A DNA stretch of 64,000 bases from Halorubrum yunnanense (GTDB lineage Archaea; Halobacteriota; Halobacteria; Halobacteriales; Haloferacaceae). The stretch lies in contig NZ_JAODIX010000031.1 of the NCBI RefSeq assembly GCF_026586675.1, positions 44,050 to 108,049 of the forward strand, in the 5' to 3' direction. Under the pieces are notes generated by a model that searched no databases, had not been told where the DNA came from, and saw only the letters and a program-made list of their open reading frames with translations. The position numbers and the translations under genes are program-made. The number at the start of each line of letters is the position of its first letter. Position 1 is the first letter of the stretch. Below, in pieces: positions 1 to 9,154 of this stretch.

Positions 1-489
1 ACGGTGACGCTGACGAACGAGACCGGCGACGTCGTGCTCCGGCGTGAGCACCGCTCGCTGACGTACGCGAACGGCGACGCGACCGTCGCGTACGAGACGG
101 GCGCCTGGTTCCGCGGCGACGGCGACGGCGCGGTGATGCGCTCGGAGCCGCGGTTCGTCGCCGCCGACAACAGGACCACTCTGCCGCTCGTGCTGCTGTA
201 CCCCGGGGACGACGACCCGACCGTCCGGGGCGACGGGACCGTGCAGGTGGCCGCGAGCCGCCGCTCGACCACCGGCCCCGACTACGCGACGGCGAACGAC
301 GCTCCCTACCAGCTCCGGATCAATTCGACGTACGCCGAGGCGTGGGAGCGGTACTTCGATCGGACGGACGGGTTCGCGGTCAACGGGACGGCGACGGACG
401 CCGCCGACGGCGCCGTCGTCGTCGATCTCACTGACGACGAGGCGGTGTACGCCCCCCGGATCGCGCTTGACATCGCGTTGCGTCGCTGA
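1..489 (+). CDS. Haloarchaeal surface/pilin-like protein, 3' part
   Basis: The frame is open from the left edge, so only the C-terminal 162 codons are visible and the start lies outside the window. The visible part is acidic and strand-rich with no membrane segment; any signal or pilin-type N-terminal helix would be in the missing part. The overall style recalls the C-terminal portion of haloarchaeal pilin-like or surface-exposed DUF proteins, but no diagnostic motif is present, so the functional statement is a guess from memory. It ends 77 nt before the next gene, which has its own TATA-like box (GGTATAAG near 535). Confidence 0.7.
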   Translation, partial: TVTLTNETGDVVLRREHRSLTYANGDATVAYETGAWFRGDGDGAVMRSEPRFVAADNRTTLPLVLLYPGDDDPTVRGDGTVQVAASRRSTTGPDYATANDAPYQLRINSTYAEAWERYFDRTDGFAVNGTATDAADGAVVVDLTDDEAVYAPRIALDIALRR

Positions 490-566
490 CGGGACGCCGT
501 TCCGAAAGCCGACGCGCTCGGGGTCTCGACGCATGGTATAAGCCGGCGGCGCCGCTCCGTTCGGAC

Positions 567-1373
567 ATGACCGAGGAGCTGTACCTCGCCGACGACACGG
601 TGACAGCGTTCGAGGCGACCGTCGAGCGCGCGCTCGACGACCGCGTCGTCCTCGACCGAACGCAGTTCTACCCGACGGGCGGCGGCCAGCCGCACGACAC
701 GGGGACGCTCCGCGTCGCCGACGAGGGGTGTGACGCCCGGTGGCGGGTGGTCGACGTACGGAAGAAGGACACGGTCTACCACACCCTCGAACCGGGGGAC
801 GAGGGGGAGGCAGACGCGCCCTCGCCGCCCGAGCCCGGGACAGCGGTCGTCGGCGAGATCGACGCGGTGCGTCGGGGCGCCCACTCGAAGTACCACACCG
901 CTCAGCACCTGCTGTCGGCGCTCCTTTTAAACCAGTTCGACGCGCCGACCACCGGAAACCAGCTGTACGACGACCGGGCGCACCTCGACGCAGCGTACGA
1001 CCGCTTCGACGATGCGGACCTCGACCGGATCGAGGCCCGGCTCAACGAGCTCGTCGCCGAGGAGCGCCCTGTGACGAGCTACCTGATGGACCGGGCCGAG
1101 GCGGAGGCGACGCTGGACCCCGAACGCACCCGCATCGGGCTCCTCCCCGACTCGATCGAGGAGCTCCGGATCGTGGAGGTCGGCGCGGCGGGCGCCGCGG
1201 AGGCGGGCCCGGAGATCGACGCCGACCCCTACGATCGCACCGCCTGCGCCGGGACTCACGTCGGGAACACCGCCGAGATCGGCGAGGTCGTCGTCACCGG
1301 CCGGGAGACGAAGGGCGGTGACGAGGAGCGCGTGCAGTTCGCGCTCGCCGAGCACCTCGACGGGGACGGATAG
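567..1373 (+). CDS. alaX: Alanyl-tRNA editing protein, AlaX-like
   Basis: Free-standing homologue of the alanyl-tRNA synthetase editing domain, expected to hydrolyse Ser-tRNA(Ala) (and possibly Gly-tRNA(Ala)) in the cytoplasm. The two zinc-ligand motifs of the family are visible: HTAQH at residues 110-114 and CAGTH at 227-231. The N-terminal beta-barrel region carries the usual FYPTGGGQP signature (residues 34-42). Length (268 aa) fits the larger AlaX class. The ATG at 567 lies about 28 nt after a TATA-like GGTATAAG, as for a leaderless mRNA. An acidic insertion around residues 76-92 is typical of haloarchaeal proteins. Confidence 0.9.
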   Translation: MTEELYLADDTVTAFEATVERALDDRVVLDRTQFYPTGGGQPHDTGTLRVADEGCDARWRVVDVRKKDTVYHTLEPGDEGEADAPSPPEPGTAVVGEIDAVRRGAHSKYHTAQHLLSALLLNQFDAPTTGNQLYDDRAHLDAAYDRFDDADLDRIEARLNELVAEERPVTSYLMDRAEAEATLDPERTRIGLLPDSIEELRIVEVGAAGAAEAGPEIDADPYDRTACAGTHVGNTAEIGEVVVTGRETKGGDEERVQFALAEHLDGDG

Positions 1374-1454
1374 CGCGCGGATCGCTGTCGGCGCCCGGTG
1401 GAACCGTTTGTCCGCGATCCCGTCGTTTATATACGATCCGCGGTTGGTTCCGCC

Positions 1455-1775
1455 ATGAAGTTCTGCGACGAGTGCGGTTCGATGATGAAGTCCGGCGAGG
1501 GCGAGGACCACTGGGTGTGCGGCTCCTGCGGCAACGAGATCGGGCGCGACGACGACGACGACGAGTGGACCACCGAGTCCCAGGTCGAGTCCGAGGTCAT
1601 CGACGTGAGCGACGCGGAGGATAAGGGGCTCCCGAAGACGACCGCGCACTGTCCAGAGTGCGGCAACGACCGCGCCTACTGGTACATGCAGCAGATCCGC
1701 GCGGCCGACGAGTCCGAGACCCGCTTTTTCGTCTGTACCGACTGCGAGCACAAGTGGCGCGAAGACGACCACTGA
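1455..1775 (+). CDS. tfs: Transcription factor S (RPB9/TFIIS-like)
   Basis: Small two-zinc-ribbon protein that stimulates transcript cleavage and proofreading by archaeal RNA polymerase. The N-terminal ribbon uses C4-C7 and C22-C25; the C-terminal ribbon is CPECGND...CTDCEHKW. In full TFIIS-type factors an acidic pair in the C-terminal loop (here ADESETRF) enters the polymerase secondary channel. The start at 1455 is preferred over an in-frame ATG 57 nt upstream because TTTATATA at 1426-1434 sits 25 nt before it and MKFCDECG is the family N-terminus. 106 aa, the usual size. Confidence 0.95.
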   Translation: MKFCDECGSMMKSGEGEDHWVCGSCGNEIGRDDDDDEWTTESQVESEVIDVSDAEDKGLPKTTAHCPECGNDRAYWYMQQIRAADESETRFFVCTDCEHKWREDDH

Positions 1776-1870
1776 GCCGGCCCTCGCCGCCTCGCGACGG
1801 CCCGCTCTCGCGGCACACCGACGTCCCGACCCGCGCCCCGTTTTAATTACCCTCCCGGCGAACGGCGACC

Positions 1871-2482
1871 ATGGACCCGCCCGTCGTGCCCGCCGACCGC
1901 CTCGACGGCTGGCGACGCGTCACCGAGACGACGGACAGACCGTTCGCCGCCGGCCCGGTCTCCGTGACCGCGAGCACGGTGCGGTACGAGCGGGCTGACG
2001 CCCCGGTCCCGCGGCCCTTCTGCTTCGCGAGCCGCCTGCGGATCCGCCCCGAAACCGCGCCGAACGCCGCGCTCACGCGGCTCGTCGAGCGACGGGCCAG
2101 AGAGGGGTTCCGCGACCGGCTCGCCGAGCGCGACATCGAGGCGGTCGAGCGCCGGGGGGACCGCGAGGTCGCGGTCGACGACCCGGCCGGCTCGCGGGCG
2201 ACGCTCTGGACGTTCCGCGGGGACTGCCGGACCGACGGGACCGACCGAAAAGACGACGACGGCGACACCGGGGAGGGCGGCCCGGGCGACGCGATTCCGA
2301 TCGAGGCGCTGCTCGCCGTCTGGGCGACCGACGAGTACCTTCTCGCCGGGGGCGCCTACGCGCTCGACGCAGACGCGTACCCGCCGGGTCGGAGCGCCGG
2401 AGACGCGCGGCGAGAGCTGTTGCGGCTCGTTCGCGGCGTCCGGTCTCCGGCGGACGGAGACGACGGGGAAGGCGGCGAGTAG
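1871..2482 (+). CDS. Conserved haloarchaeal protein of unknown function
   Basis: I do not recognise a named family. The 203-aa protein is soluble, acidic, without signal peptide or membrane segment. It has an N-terminal beta-rich half, a helical stretch of Arg/Glu-rich sequence around residues 65-95, an acidic low-complexity insertion near 122-140, and a hydrophobic strand (ALLAVWATDEYLLAGGAYA) near 145-165. A TATA-like TTTTAATTA at about 1840 precedes the ATG by about 26 nt, supporting this start and expression. It converges with the next gene. Confidence 0.75.
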   Translation: MDPPVVPADRLDGWRRVTETTDRPFAAGPVSVTASTVRYERADAPVPRPFCFASRLRIRPETAPNAALTRLVERRAREGFRDRLAERDIEAVERRGDREVAVDDPAGSRATLWTFRGDCRTDGTDRKDDDGDTGEGGPGDAIPIEALLAVWATDEYLLAGGAYALDADAYPPGRSAGDARRELLRLVRGVRSPADGDDGEGGE

Positions 2483-2545
2483 CGGGGCGCCGCCGAGCGA
2501 CGAGTAGCGGGATTAGGAGCCGCGAGCCGCGGCTCTCGGACCGGA

Positions 2546-3064
2546 TCAGCAGTCCACGGCTCCCGCGCCCGACTCGATCGGGGAGCCGTCGTCGCGGTAG
2601 TCGGGATCGTCGATCGCGCCCCCGAACATCGGGAGGTTGAGCTCGTAGGCGTACAGCACGTCGAACGCCGCGAACGGGTCGATCCCGTTCGCGACGGCCT
2701 CCCGCGCGGTGAGCCGGACGCCCGCGGCGAGCGTCACGATCGAGTCGCCGCCGATGGAGCCGACCGCCTCCAGCCCGAACTCGTTCCCGGCCGTGGGGTC
2801 GGTCAGCACGGAGAGGTGGACGATCGCGTCGATCGTCGCCCCCCTCTCGCCGATCGAGATCGGGCGTCCGTCCCCCGCGAAACACCGGGTCGGCGGCGTG
2901 GCGGCGTCGTCGGAAGTGTCGCCGTCGAACCCCCCGTCCTCGGGGGTGTCACCGCCCGTCTGCGCCGCCGCGTCCCCGACGGCCGCGCCGCTCGCGGCGA
3001 GCGCCGAGAGGAGGACCAGCGCGGCCGCCAGCGCCGCGAGCCGGGCCATCGGGTGGCGAGTCAT
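2546..3064 (-). CDS. Secreted haloarchaeal protein, unknown function
   Basis: Begins with a clear Sec-type signal: a short basic start (MTRHPMARL) followed by about 20 Ala/Leu residues and a likely cleavage after AAAQT. A Gly/Asp-rich linker (residues 36-60) follows, then a compact domain with one Cys near the start and one as the last residue, which could form a disulfide outside the cell. An in-frame ATG five codons downstream is an alternative start. No known domain recognised. The gene lies alone between convergent neighbours. Confidence 0.7.
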   Translation of the reverse strand: MTRHPMARLAALAAALVLLSALAASGAAVGDAAAQTGGDTPEDGGFDGDTSDDAATPPTRCFAGDGRPISIGERGATIDAIVHLSVLTDPTAGNEFGLEAVGSIGGDSIVTLAAGVRLTAREAVANGIDPFAAFDVLYAYELNLPMFGGAIDDPDYRDDGSPIESGAGAVDC

Positions 3065-3140
3065 CTGTGCGAGGTACGACGGGCGGACCTAAAACGCCGC
3101 GGCCCCGATATCCGATCTGATACTCGGCGGCGGACCGGCG

Positions 3141-3512
3141 TCACGTCGAACCGAGCAGCCCCTCGACGAGCAGCTCGCCGGAGGCGACGTTGGTCGCCAG
3201 CGGGATGTCCTTCACGTCGCAGACGCGCAGCAGCGCGGAGATGTCCGGCTCGTGCGCCTGCGCCGTAAGCGGGTCGCGGAGGAAGACGACGCCGTCGATC
3301 GCGTCGTTCGCGATCATCGCGCCGATCTGGAGGTCGCCGCCGTACGGACCCGACGACTGCCGGTTCACGGCGAGCCCGGTCTCGTCCGCGATGCGTTTCC
3401 CGGTCGTCCCCGTCGTCACGAGCTCGCACTCGTCGAGGGCCGCGGCGTGTTTCGTGACGAACTCCACCATCTCGTCTTTCAGCTCGTCGTGAGCGATGAG
3501 CGCGATGCGCAT
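3141..3512 (-). CDS. mgsA: Methylglyoxal synthase
   Basis: Converts dihydroxyacetone phosphate to methylglyoxal and phosphate. The 123-aa length and the whole motif order fit: [11 protein letters not shown] at the N-terminus, the phosphate-binding TTGTTGKRI, the [11 protein letters not shown] loop containing the catalytic Asp, and VFLRDPL with HEPDI and the conserved CDV...PLATN. DHAP is also the product of the GlpABC dehydrogenase encoded at 16.4-21.2 kb, so this enzyme can serve as an overflow branch when glycerol is consumed. Monocistronic by position, with convergent or spaced neighbours. Confidence 0.95.
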   Translation of the reverse strand: MRIALIAHDELKDEMVEFVTKHAAALDECELVTTGTTGKRIADETGLAVNRQSSGPYGGDLQIGAMIANDAIDGVVFLRDPLTAQAHEPDISALLRVCDVKDIPLATNVASGELLVEGLLGST

Positions 3513-3587
3513 GAGTCGACGTCGCCGCGTCGCAATGTAAAAACTCGCGTCGGCGCAACGCGGGGGGGAAACTCCGCCGAGGTCGGA

Positions 3588-5513
3588 CTATTTAAACCGG
3601 AACGTCTCCAGGTTCTTCGGCGCGAACGTCCGCATGTTGTAGTCGTGGTACAGCGCCGACGAGAGGTCCTGCACGGAGCGCTCGTCGCCGTGGACGCACA
3701 GCACCTTCTCGGGGCGCGGGTTCATCGTCTTCACGAAGTTCTCTAACCCCTGCCGGTCGGCGTGGCCGGAGAAGCCGTCGACGACTTCCGTCCCCATCTG
3801 CAGCGTGAGCGTGTCGCCGCGGCTCCCGCCGCCCCAGCCGTCGACCGGGATCTCGTCCCAGCCGTTCTGGATCCGGCGGCCGAGCGTCCCCTGCGCTTGG
3901 TAGCCGACGAAGACGAGGTTCGAGTCCGGGTCGGGGCCGATGTGGCGGAGCCACGACATGATCGGCCCGCCCTCGATCATCCCGGAGGTGGAGATGACGA
4001 TACACTCGTCGCCGTCGGCGACCTCCTGCCGCTCGTCCTCGCCGGCGTCGATGTGGTTGAACTGGTCCGCCAAGAACGGGTTCTCGTCGTCGTGGAAGAT
4101 CCGGTCGCGGAGGTCGTCACGGAGGTACTCCGGGTAGGTCGTGTGGATCGCGGTCGCCTCCCAGATCATCCCGTCGAGGTGAACGGGCATCGTCGGGATC
4201 TCCCCCTCGCGCATCGCCTCCTCCAAGACGAGCATGATCTCCTGCGAGCGCCCCACGGCGAACGCGGGGATGACGACCTTCCCGTCCTGCTCGTACGTCT
4301 CATTGATGACCTCCTTGAGCGCCTCCTCGGAGTCGGCCTGGTCGGTCTGGTAGTCGTCGCGGCCGCCGTAGGTGGACTCCAGGACGAGCGTCTCGACCCG
4401 GGGGAAGTCGTTGACCGCGCCGTTGAACAGGCGGGTGTCCTCGTAGTGGATGTCGCCCGAGAACGCGATGTTATAGAGCCCGTCGCCAATGTGGAAGTGC
4501 GTGACCGCGCTCCCGAGAATGTGGCCTGCGTTGTGGAAGGTGAGCTTCACGTCGGGCGCCACGTCGGTGACGTCGCCGTACTCCAGCGGGATGGTGTGTT
4601 TGATCGCGTCGCGGACCTGCGCCGACTCGTACGGCGGCGTCCGCCCCTCCTTGGCGGCGACGTCGAGGTAGTCCAGCGTGAGCAGGCCCATCAGGTCGCG
4701 GGTCGGCTCGGTCGTGTAGATCGGACCGTCGTAACCGTACTTGAACAGGAGCGGGATCAGCGCCGAGTGGTCGAGATGGGCGTGCGTGAGCACGACGGCG
4801 TCGAGCGTCGCCGCGCCGGCCCCGAGCGCCTCGGGGATCTGAAGGTACGGTACCTCCCCTTCCGCGCCCGGCTTGTCGCCGCAGTCGACGAGGATGCGCG
4901 TCTCGGGCGTCGAGACGATGAAGGCCGCGCGACCGACCTCGCGACAGCAGCCGAGCGTCGTGATCCGGACCCACTCGTCGTCGGACATCTCCTCGCGGTG
5001 GATCTGGCGGCCGACGCGCTCGAGGATGTCGCGGCGCTCCTCGCGCTCGTTCTTCAGGAAGCCGCGCACGTTCGAGACGGTGGAGGACTCGATCGGGGGC
5101 GTCCGAACGACCTCGGGGGTCCAGCCGACCTCTTGGGTGATCTCGCGCAGCGTGGAGCCGCGGCGGCCGATCACCATCCCCGGCTTCTCCGCCTCGATGA
5201 CGACCTCGCCGGTGTCCTCGTGGAAGTCGAGGTCGGTCACGCCGGCGTCGTCCGGGATCACCTCCCGGACCTCCTCCTCGGCGCGCGCCGGGGGGGAGAG
5301 GGCGCTGGGGTCGGGGCGGACCGTGATTCGTTTCCGGAGCTTGGAGGCGAGCCGGCGGATAAGGTCGCCGTCGCCGGCGAACTGCTTCGGGTCGCGAGTG
5401 TACACGACTAGTTCCGGGCCCTCGTACTTGACGTCGGTGACCGTGATGTCGTTCGGAATCTCCTGTTCGATCTCTGATTTCAGGGTATCGAGCTGCTTGT
5501 CGACTTGGCTCAT
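3588..5513 (-). CDS. fttA: KH/beta-CASP ribonuclease aCPSF1 (FttA), transcription termination factor
   Basis: 641-aa archaeal CPSF-type nuclease. Domain order: N-terminal KH region (residues 1-70), a second KH with VIGRRGSTL (114-122), then metallo-beta-lactamase with the metal motif HAHLDH at 244-249, the inserted beta-CASP domain, and the C-terminal FSGHAD and VHGDE motifs. aCPSF1/FttA cleaves nascent RNA at U-rich sites and terminates archaeal transcription. The start is fixed by the family N-terminus and by ATATGA just before it. A TATA-like CTTATAAG lies about 150 nt upstream, so this gene seems to have an unusually long 5' leader containing a small upstream ORF (see findings). Confidence 0.97.
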   Translation of the reverse strand: MSQVDKQLDTLKSEIEQEIPNDITVTDVKYEGPELVVYTRDPKQFAGDGDLIRRLASKLRKRITVRPDPSALSPPARAEEEVREVIPDDAGVTDLDFHEDTGEVVIEAEKPGMVIGRRGSTLREITQEVGWTPEVVRTPPIESSTVSNVRGFLKNEREERRDILERVGRQIHREEMSDDEWVRITTLGCCREVGRAAFIVSTPETRILVDCGDKPGAEGEVPYLQIPEALGAGAATLDAVVLTHAHLDHSALIPLLFKYGYDGPIYTTEPTRDLMGLLTLDYLDVAAKEGRTPPYESAQVRDAIKHTIPLEYGDVTDVAPDVKLTFHNAGHILGSAVTHFHIGDGLYNIAFSGDIHYEDTRLFNGAVNDFPRVETLVLESTYGGRDDYQTDQADSEEALKEVINETYEQDGKVVIPAFAVGRSQEIMLVLEEAMREGEIPTMPVHLDGMIWEATAIHTTYPEYLRDDLRDRIFHDDENPFLADQFNHIDAGEDERQEVADGDECIVISTSGMIEGGPIMSWLRHIGPDPDSNLVFVGYQAQGTLGRRIQNGWDEIPVDGWGGGSRGDTLTLQMGTEVVDGFSGHADRQGLENFVKTMNPRPEKVLCVHGDERSVQDLSSALYHDYNMRTFAPKNLETFRFK

Positions 5514-5608
5514 ATCTTACCGCGGGTGGGGTCGCCGCCGCCGTCGAACGCGCCAGCGCGCCGGTCCGTGGCTCGTCGCCGAACGGTCGACCGTGACGGG
5601 AGAGGCAT
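5510..5608 (-). CDS. Possible upstream ORF in the aCPSF1 leader (32 aa)
   Basis: A 32-codon ORF beginning MPLPSRSTV and ending GDPTRGKI lies between the likely aCPSF1 promoter and its start. Its TGA overlaps the aCPSF1 ATG as ATGA, the arrangement used for translational coupling. The peptide is very basic (many Arg), unlike typical haloarchaeal proteins, so it may be a regulatory or chance ORF rather than a functional protein. Confidence 0.25.
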   Translation of the reverse strand: MPLPSRSTVRRRATDRRAGAFDGGGDPTRGKI

Positions 5609-5744
5609 AGTGGTAGTACTGTCCGTAGGTGGTTCCGTGCGGGAACAGCCGTCGAAAACCCGCTTATAAGGACGTACTGCCCGGTTATTATAAAACCCTT
5701 CGCAAAGGGCAAACCCCTTTCCCGGTCCCGGCGTTCGAGCCCGC

Positions 5745-6254
5745 ATGCGCGTCACCCCCGAGACCGTTCGCGACGAGCGCGCGTGGGTCCGCGACCGGGC
5801 GCCCGTCGTCGTCCCCGTCATCAACGAGACCCGCGAGCGCCTCGGAGCGCTGTTCGAGACGGACGTCGACCCCGTGACCCGCGAGGCGTACCGCGGCGAG
5901 GTCGACGCCGTCTTCGCCGACGGCGAGGTCGCGGTCAACGTCGCCGGCTGCGTCGCCCTCCTCCGCGACCTCGACGTCGCGGGCGACTACCCGGGCTTCG
6001 TCGTCGACGAGGTCCTCGGCCGCGAGCTGGCGGCGACCGTCGCCGGCGGCCGACCGCTCTCGCTGCTCGCGCAGGCGACGTTCCACTTCGTCGACGTCCG
6101 CGTGAGCGAGGACGAGACCGCCGACGGCGCGGGCACGGCCGGCGCCGACGACCTCGACGCCGCGCTCGCCGCGGGCTTTCAGACGCGGCTCCCGGGCTGC
6201 GAGTGGCGGGAGACGAAGAGCCCGTTCGCGGTCGGTTCAGCGCCCGAGGAGTGA
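5745..6254 (+). CDS. Conserved haloarchaeal protein (DUF5809-like)
   Basis: 169-aa soluble acidic protein, divergent from aCPSF1. It is helical with an internal hydrophobic patch (AVNVAGCVALLRDLDVAG) and an aromatic C-terminal part (ATFHFVDVRV). I connect it only from memory with the haloarchaeal DUF5809 family; no catalytic motif is visible. The 231-bp divergent gap upstream contains two AT-rich palindromic boxes, GCTTATAAGG near 5661 and TTATTATAAAA near 5686; the second is a candidate promoter for this gene. Confidence 0.7.
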   Translation: MRVTPETVRDERAWVRDRAPVVVPVINETRERLGALFETDVDPVTREAYRGEVDAVFADGEVAVNVAGCVALLRDLDVAGDYPGFVVDEVLGRELAATVAGGRPLSLLAQATFHFVDVRVSEDETADGAGTAGADDLDAALAAGFQTRLPGCEWRETKSPFAVGSAPEE

Positions 6255-6256
6255 GG

Positions 6257-7174
6257 TCACGACGTGAACTTCCGGACGAACTCGTACCCGCGATCGAGCA
6301 GCGCGTCGGGGAGGAACCGCGCGAACACGCCGACCTGGGCGGCGGTGCCCGGCTGGACCCGCGCCGGGGGCCGCGTCGCGCTCGCGGCGTCGTAGATGGC
6401 GTCAGCGACCAGCTCGGGCTCGACGGCCCCGGGACCGTCGCCGCCGATCAGCTTCGCGTCCTCGAACATCGCGTAGAACTCCTCGTAGGCGCCGGTGCGG
6501 TCGAGACCGTCGCCGGATTCGGCGTCCGGCGCGCGGTCCTCGCCCGCGTCGTCCCCGTCCCGATCCGGATCGACGCCCGCCTCCTCCTGGGCGCGCTTCG
6601 AGAAGTTCGTCTTGACCGGGCCGGGCTCGACGACGACGACGTCGACTCCGAACTCGGCGACCTCGTTGCGGAGCGCGTCCGACATCGCCTCGACCGCGAA
6701 CTTCGAGCCGGAGTAGACGCCGCCCCCGGGGAACGAGACGCGTCCCGCGACCGACGAGACGTTGACGATGGTCCCTTCGCGCTCGCGACGCATCGCCGGC
6801 AACACCGCCTTGATCAGTCGGTGGGGCCCGTACACGTTCACGTCGAACTGCTCGTGGACCTTTTCGGTCGACACGTCCTCGATCGGTCCGAACTGGCCGT
6901 ACCCGGCGTTGTTGATCAGGGCGTCGATCGCGCCCTCCTCGTCCAGTATCCGGTCGACGACGCGGTCGACGTCGGACCCGTCGGTGACGTCGAGCGTGGC
7001 GAGCTCGCAGCCCGCCTCGCCCAGCGTCTCGACGTCCGCGGGGTTCCGCGCGGTCGCGTACACGGTCCACCCCTCGTCGTTGAACGCGTGCGCGGCGGCG
7101 CGGCCGATACCCGAGGAACAGCCGGTGATGAGTACCGTCTTCTGCACGCGTCGACGGTCGGCCCCCGCCGGCAT
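6257..7174 (-). CDS. SDR-family oxidoreductase
   Basis: Classical short-chain dehydrogenase with the NAD(P)-binding TGCSSGIG (residues 17-24), NNAGYG, and the catalytic Ser and YSGSK (Tyr and Lys about residues 156-160). The Arg in TARNPADV after strand 2 suggests NADP preference. Substrate unknown. An acidic insertion near residue 210 and the C-terminal AQVGVFARFLPD segment are common in haloarchaeal SDRs annotated as ketoreductases. The start at 7174 is supported by a TATA-like CTTTTACC about 30 nt upstream. It converges with the gene on the plus strand, leaving 2 nt between stops. Confidence 0.88.
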   Translation of the reverse strand: MPAGADRRRVQKTVLITGCSSGIGRAAAHAFNDEGWTVYATARNPADVETLGEAGCELATLDVTDGSDVDRVVDRILDEEGAIDALINNAGYGQFGPIEDVSTEKVHEQFDVNVYGPHRLIKAVLPAMRREREGTIVNVSSVAGRVSFPGGGVYSGSKFAVEAMSDALRNEVAEFGVDVVVVEPGPVKTNFSKRAQEEAGVDPDRDGDDAGEDRAPDAESGDGLDRTGAYEEFYAMFEDAKLIGGDGPGAVEPELVADAIYDAASATRPPARVQPGTAAQVGVFARFLPDALLDRGYEFVRKFTS

Positions 7175-7228
7175 AACTCTCCCGACCGCGGGCCGAGGTC
7201 CGTGGTAAAAGGTCCAGCGGCGGGCGCC

Positions 7229-8029
<801 letters not shown>

Positions 8030-8033
8030 GATA

Positions 8034-8513
8034 TCACTCGATGTCGAACGCCGCCGCGCCGACGTACCCCGACTCGACCCGCACGTCGCACGCGTCCCCG
8101 CGCACGACGGCAGATCGCTCGGCATCCCCGAACGCGACGTCTCGCTGTGTTGAAAGTGGGTCCGCGCGACGCATATATCTTTCCTCACAGGCACGCACCG
8201 TCCCCGAGATCCCACGGACGTGGATCCCGACCGGGTCGCCGTCGACCTCGCTCACGCAGGCGATCGCCGCGCGCGCCTCGGCGACGTGGCCGTGCCGCAC
8301 CTTGATCACCGCCTCGCCCGCCCCGTCGCCGTGCGAGAAGGACAGCAGCGTCAGGTCGGCGTCGGCGCTGCCGGCGTCGCCGATCAGGTTCCCGGCGGCG
8401 TACCAGAGCGCGCGCTGGAACGCGCGGCGCCCGAGGTCGGCGTCGGGCCACGTCTCGATCCCGACGGCGACGTACCGCCAGCGCGGCCGAAGGTGTTTGG
8501 GGAGGTGTTTCAT
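8034..8513 (-). CDS. rnp2: Ribonuclease P protein component 2 (Pop5)
   Basis: Pop5-type subunit of archaeal RNase P, which with Rnp3 (Rpp30) activates the catalytic RNA for tRNA 5' maturation. Family features: start MKHLPKHLRPRWRYVAV, the central LLSFSHGDGAGEAVIKVRHGH, and the GISGTVRACEERYM helix. The C-terminal 40 residues are a haloarchaeal extension. Placed 2 nt downstream of the methyltransferase and 4 nt upstream of psmA, so co-transcription is very likely. Confidence 0.94.
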   Translation of the reverse strand: MKHLPKHLRPRWRYVAVGIETWPDADLGRRAFQRALWYAAGNLIGDAGSADADLTLLSFSHGDGAGEAVIKVRHGHVAEARAAIACVSEVDGDPVGIHVRGISGTVRACEERYMRRADPLSTQRDVAFGDAERSAVVRGDACDVRVESGYVGAAAFDIE

Positions 8514-8515
8514 CG

Positions 8516-9154
8516 CTATTTCTCGCCTAACTCGTCGCCGAGCCGCTCCGCGACGATCACGGCGACCTGGTCGTGGACGCGCTCGACGGCCGTCACAGCG
8601 AACCCCTCGGCGGTGAACGCCTCGACGAGGGTGCCGACGGTTGCGGGGTCGTCGACCTCGGGGCCGTAGAACGGCGCCTCGGGGTCCGGGTCCTCGAAGA
8701 AAGCCACGTCGCCGAGGACGACCCGCCGCGCCCCCGTGGCGGCCATCTCGCGGATCGCCTCGCGCTTCTCGTCGTCCGCGAGGTGGTGGAGCGCGAAGTT
8801 CGAGGTGACGACGTCGACCCGCCGGTCGGGGTCAACCTCGGGGGCCCGGAACTCGCCGTACGCGAACTCGACGTTTTCGAGGCCGCGCTCCTCGGCCTTC
8901 CGACGCCCCTCGTCCATCATCCCCTCGCTGATGTCTCGCGCGAGCACGCGCCCGGCCTTGGGCGCGAGCGCGAGCGCGACGGCGCCCGTGCCGGCGCCCA
9001 GGTCGAGGACGACGTCGTCGGACCCCGGGTCGGCGTAGTCGATCACGAGGCCCGCGCAGGCGTGGTACTCGTCGCTCTTCGAATCGTCGTACTCGGCGGC
9101 CTTCTCGGAGAAGCGCGCGGCGTGCTCCTCAACCGTCTTCTTCATACCTGCCAC
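8516..9154 (-). CDS. Class I SAM-dependent methyltransferase
   Basis: Rossmann-type methyltransferase with motif I VLDLGAGTGAVAL (about residues 49-61), motif II acidic end near LARDISEGMM and the post-I region NFALHHLADDEK. The substrate cannot be read from the sequence. It overlaps the 3' end of rnp3 by 26 nt (17 nt if the in-frame ATG of MKKTVEEHA is used), and ends 2 nt before rnp2, so it is translated as part of the RNase P operon. That position suggests an RNA or translation-related substrate, but this is inference. Confidence 0.9.
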   Translation of the reverse strand: MAGMKKTVEEHAARFSEKAAEYDDSKSDEYHACAGLVIDYADPGSDDVVLDLGAGTGAVALALAPKAGRVLARDISEGMMDEGRRKAEERGLENVEFAYGEFRAPEVDPDRRVDVVTSNFALHHLADDEKREAIREMAATGARRVVLGDVAFFEDPDPEAPFYGPEVDDPATVGTLVEAFTAEGFAVTAVERVHDQVAVIVAERLGDELGEK

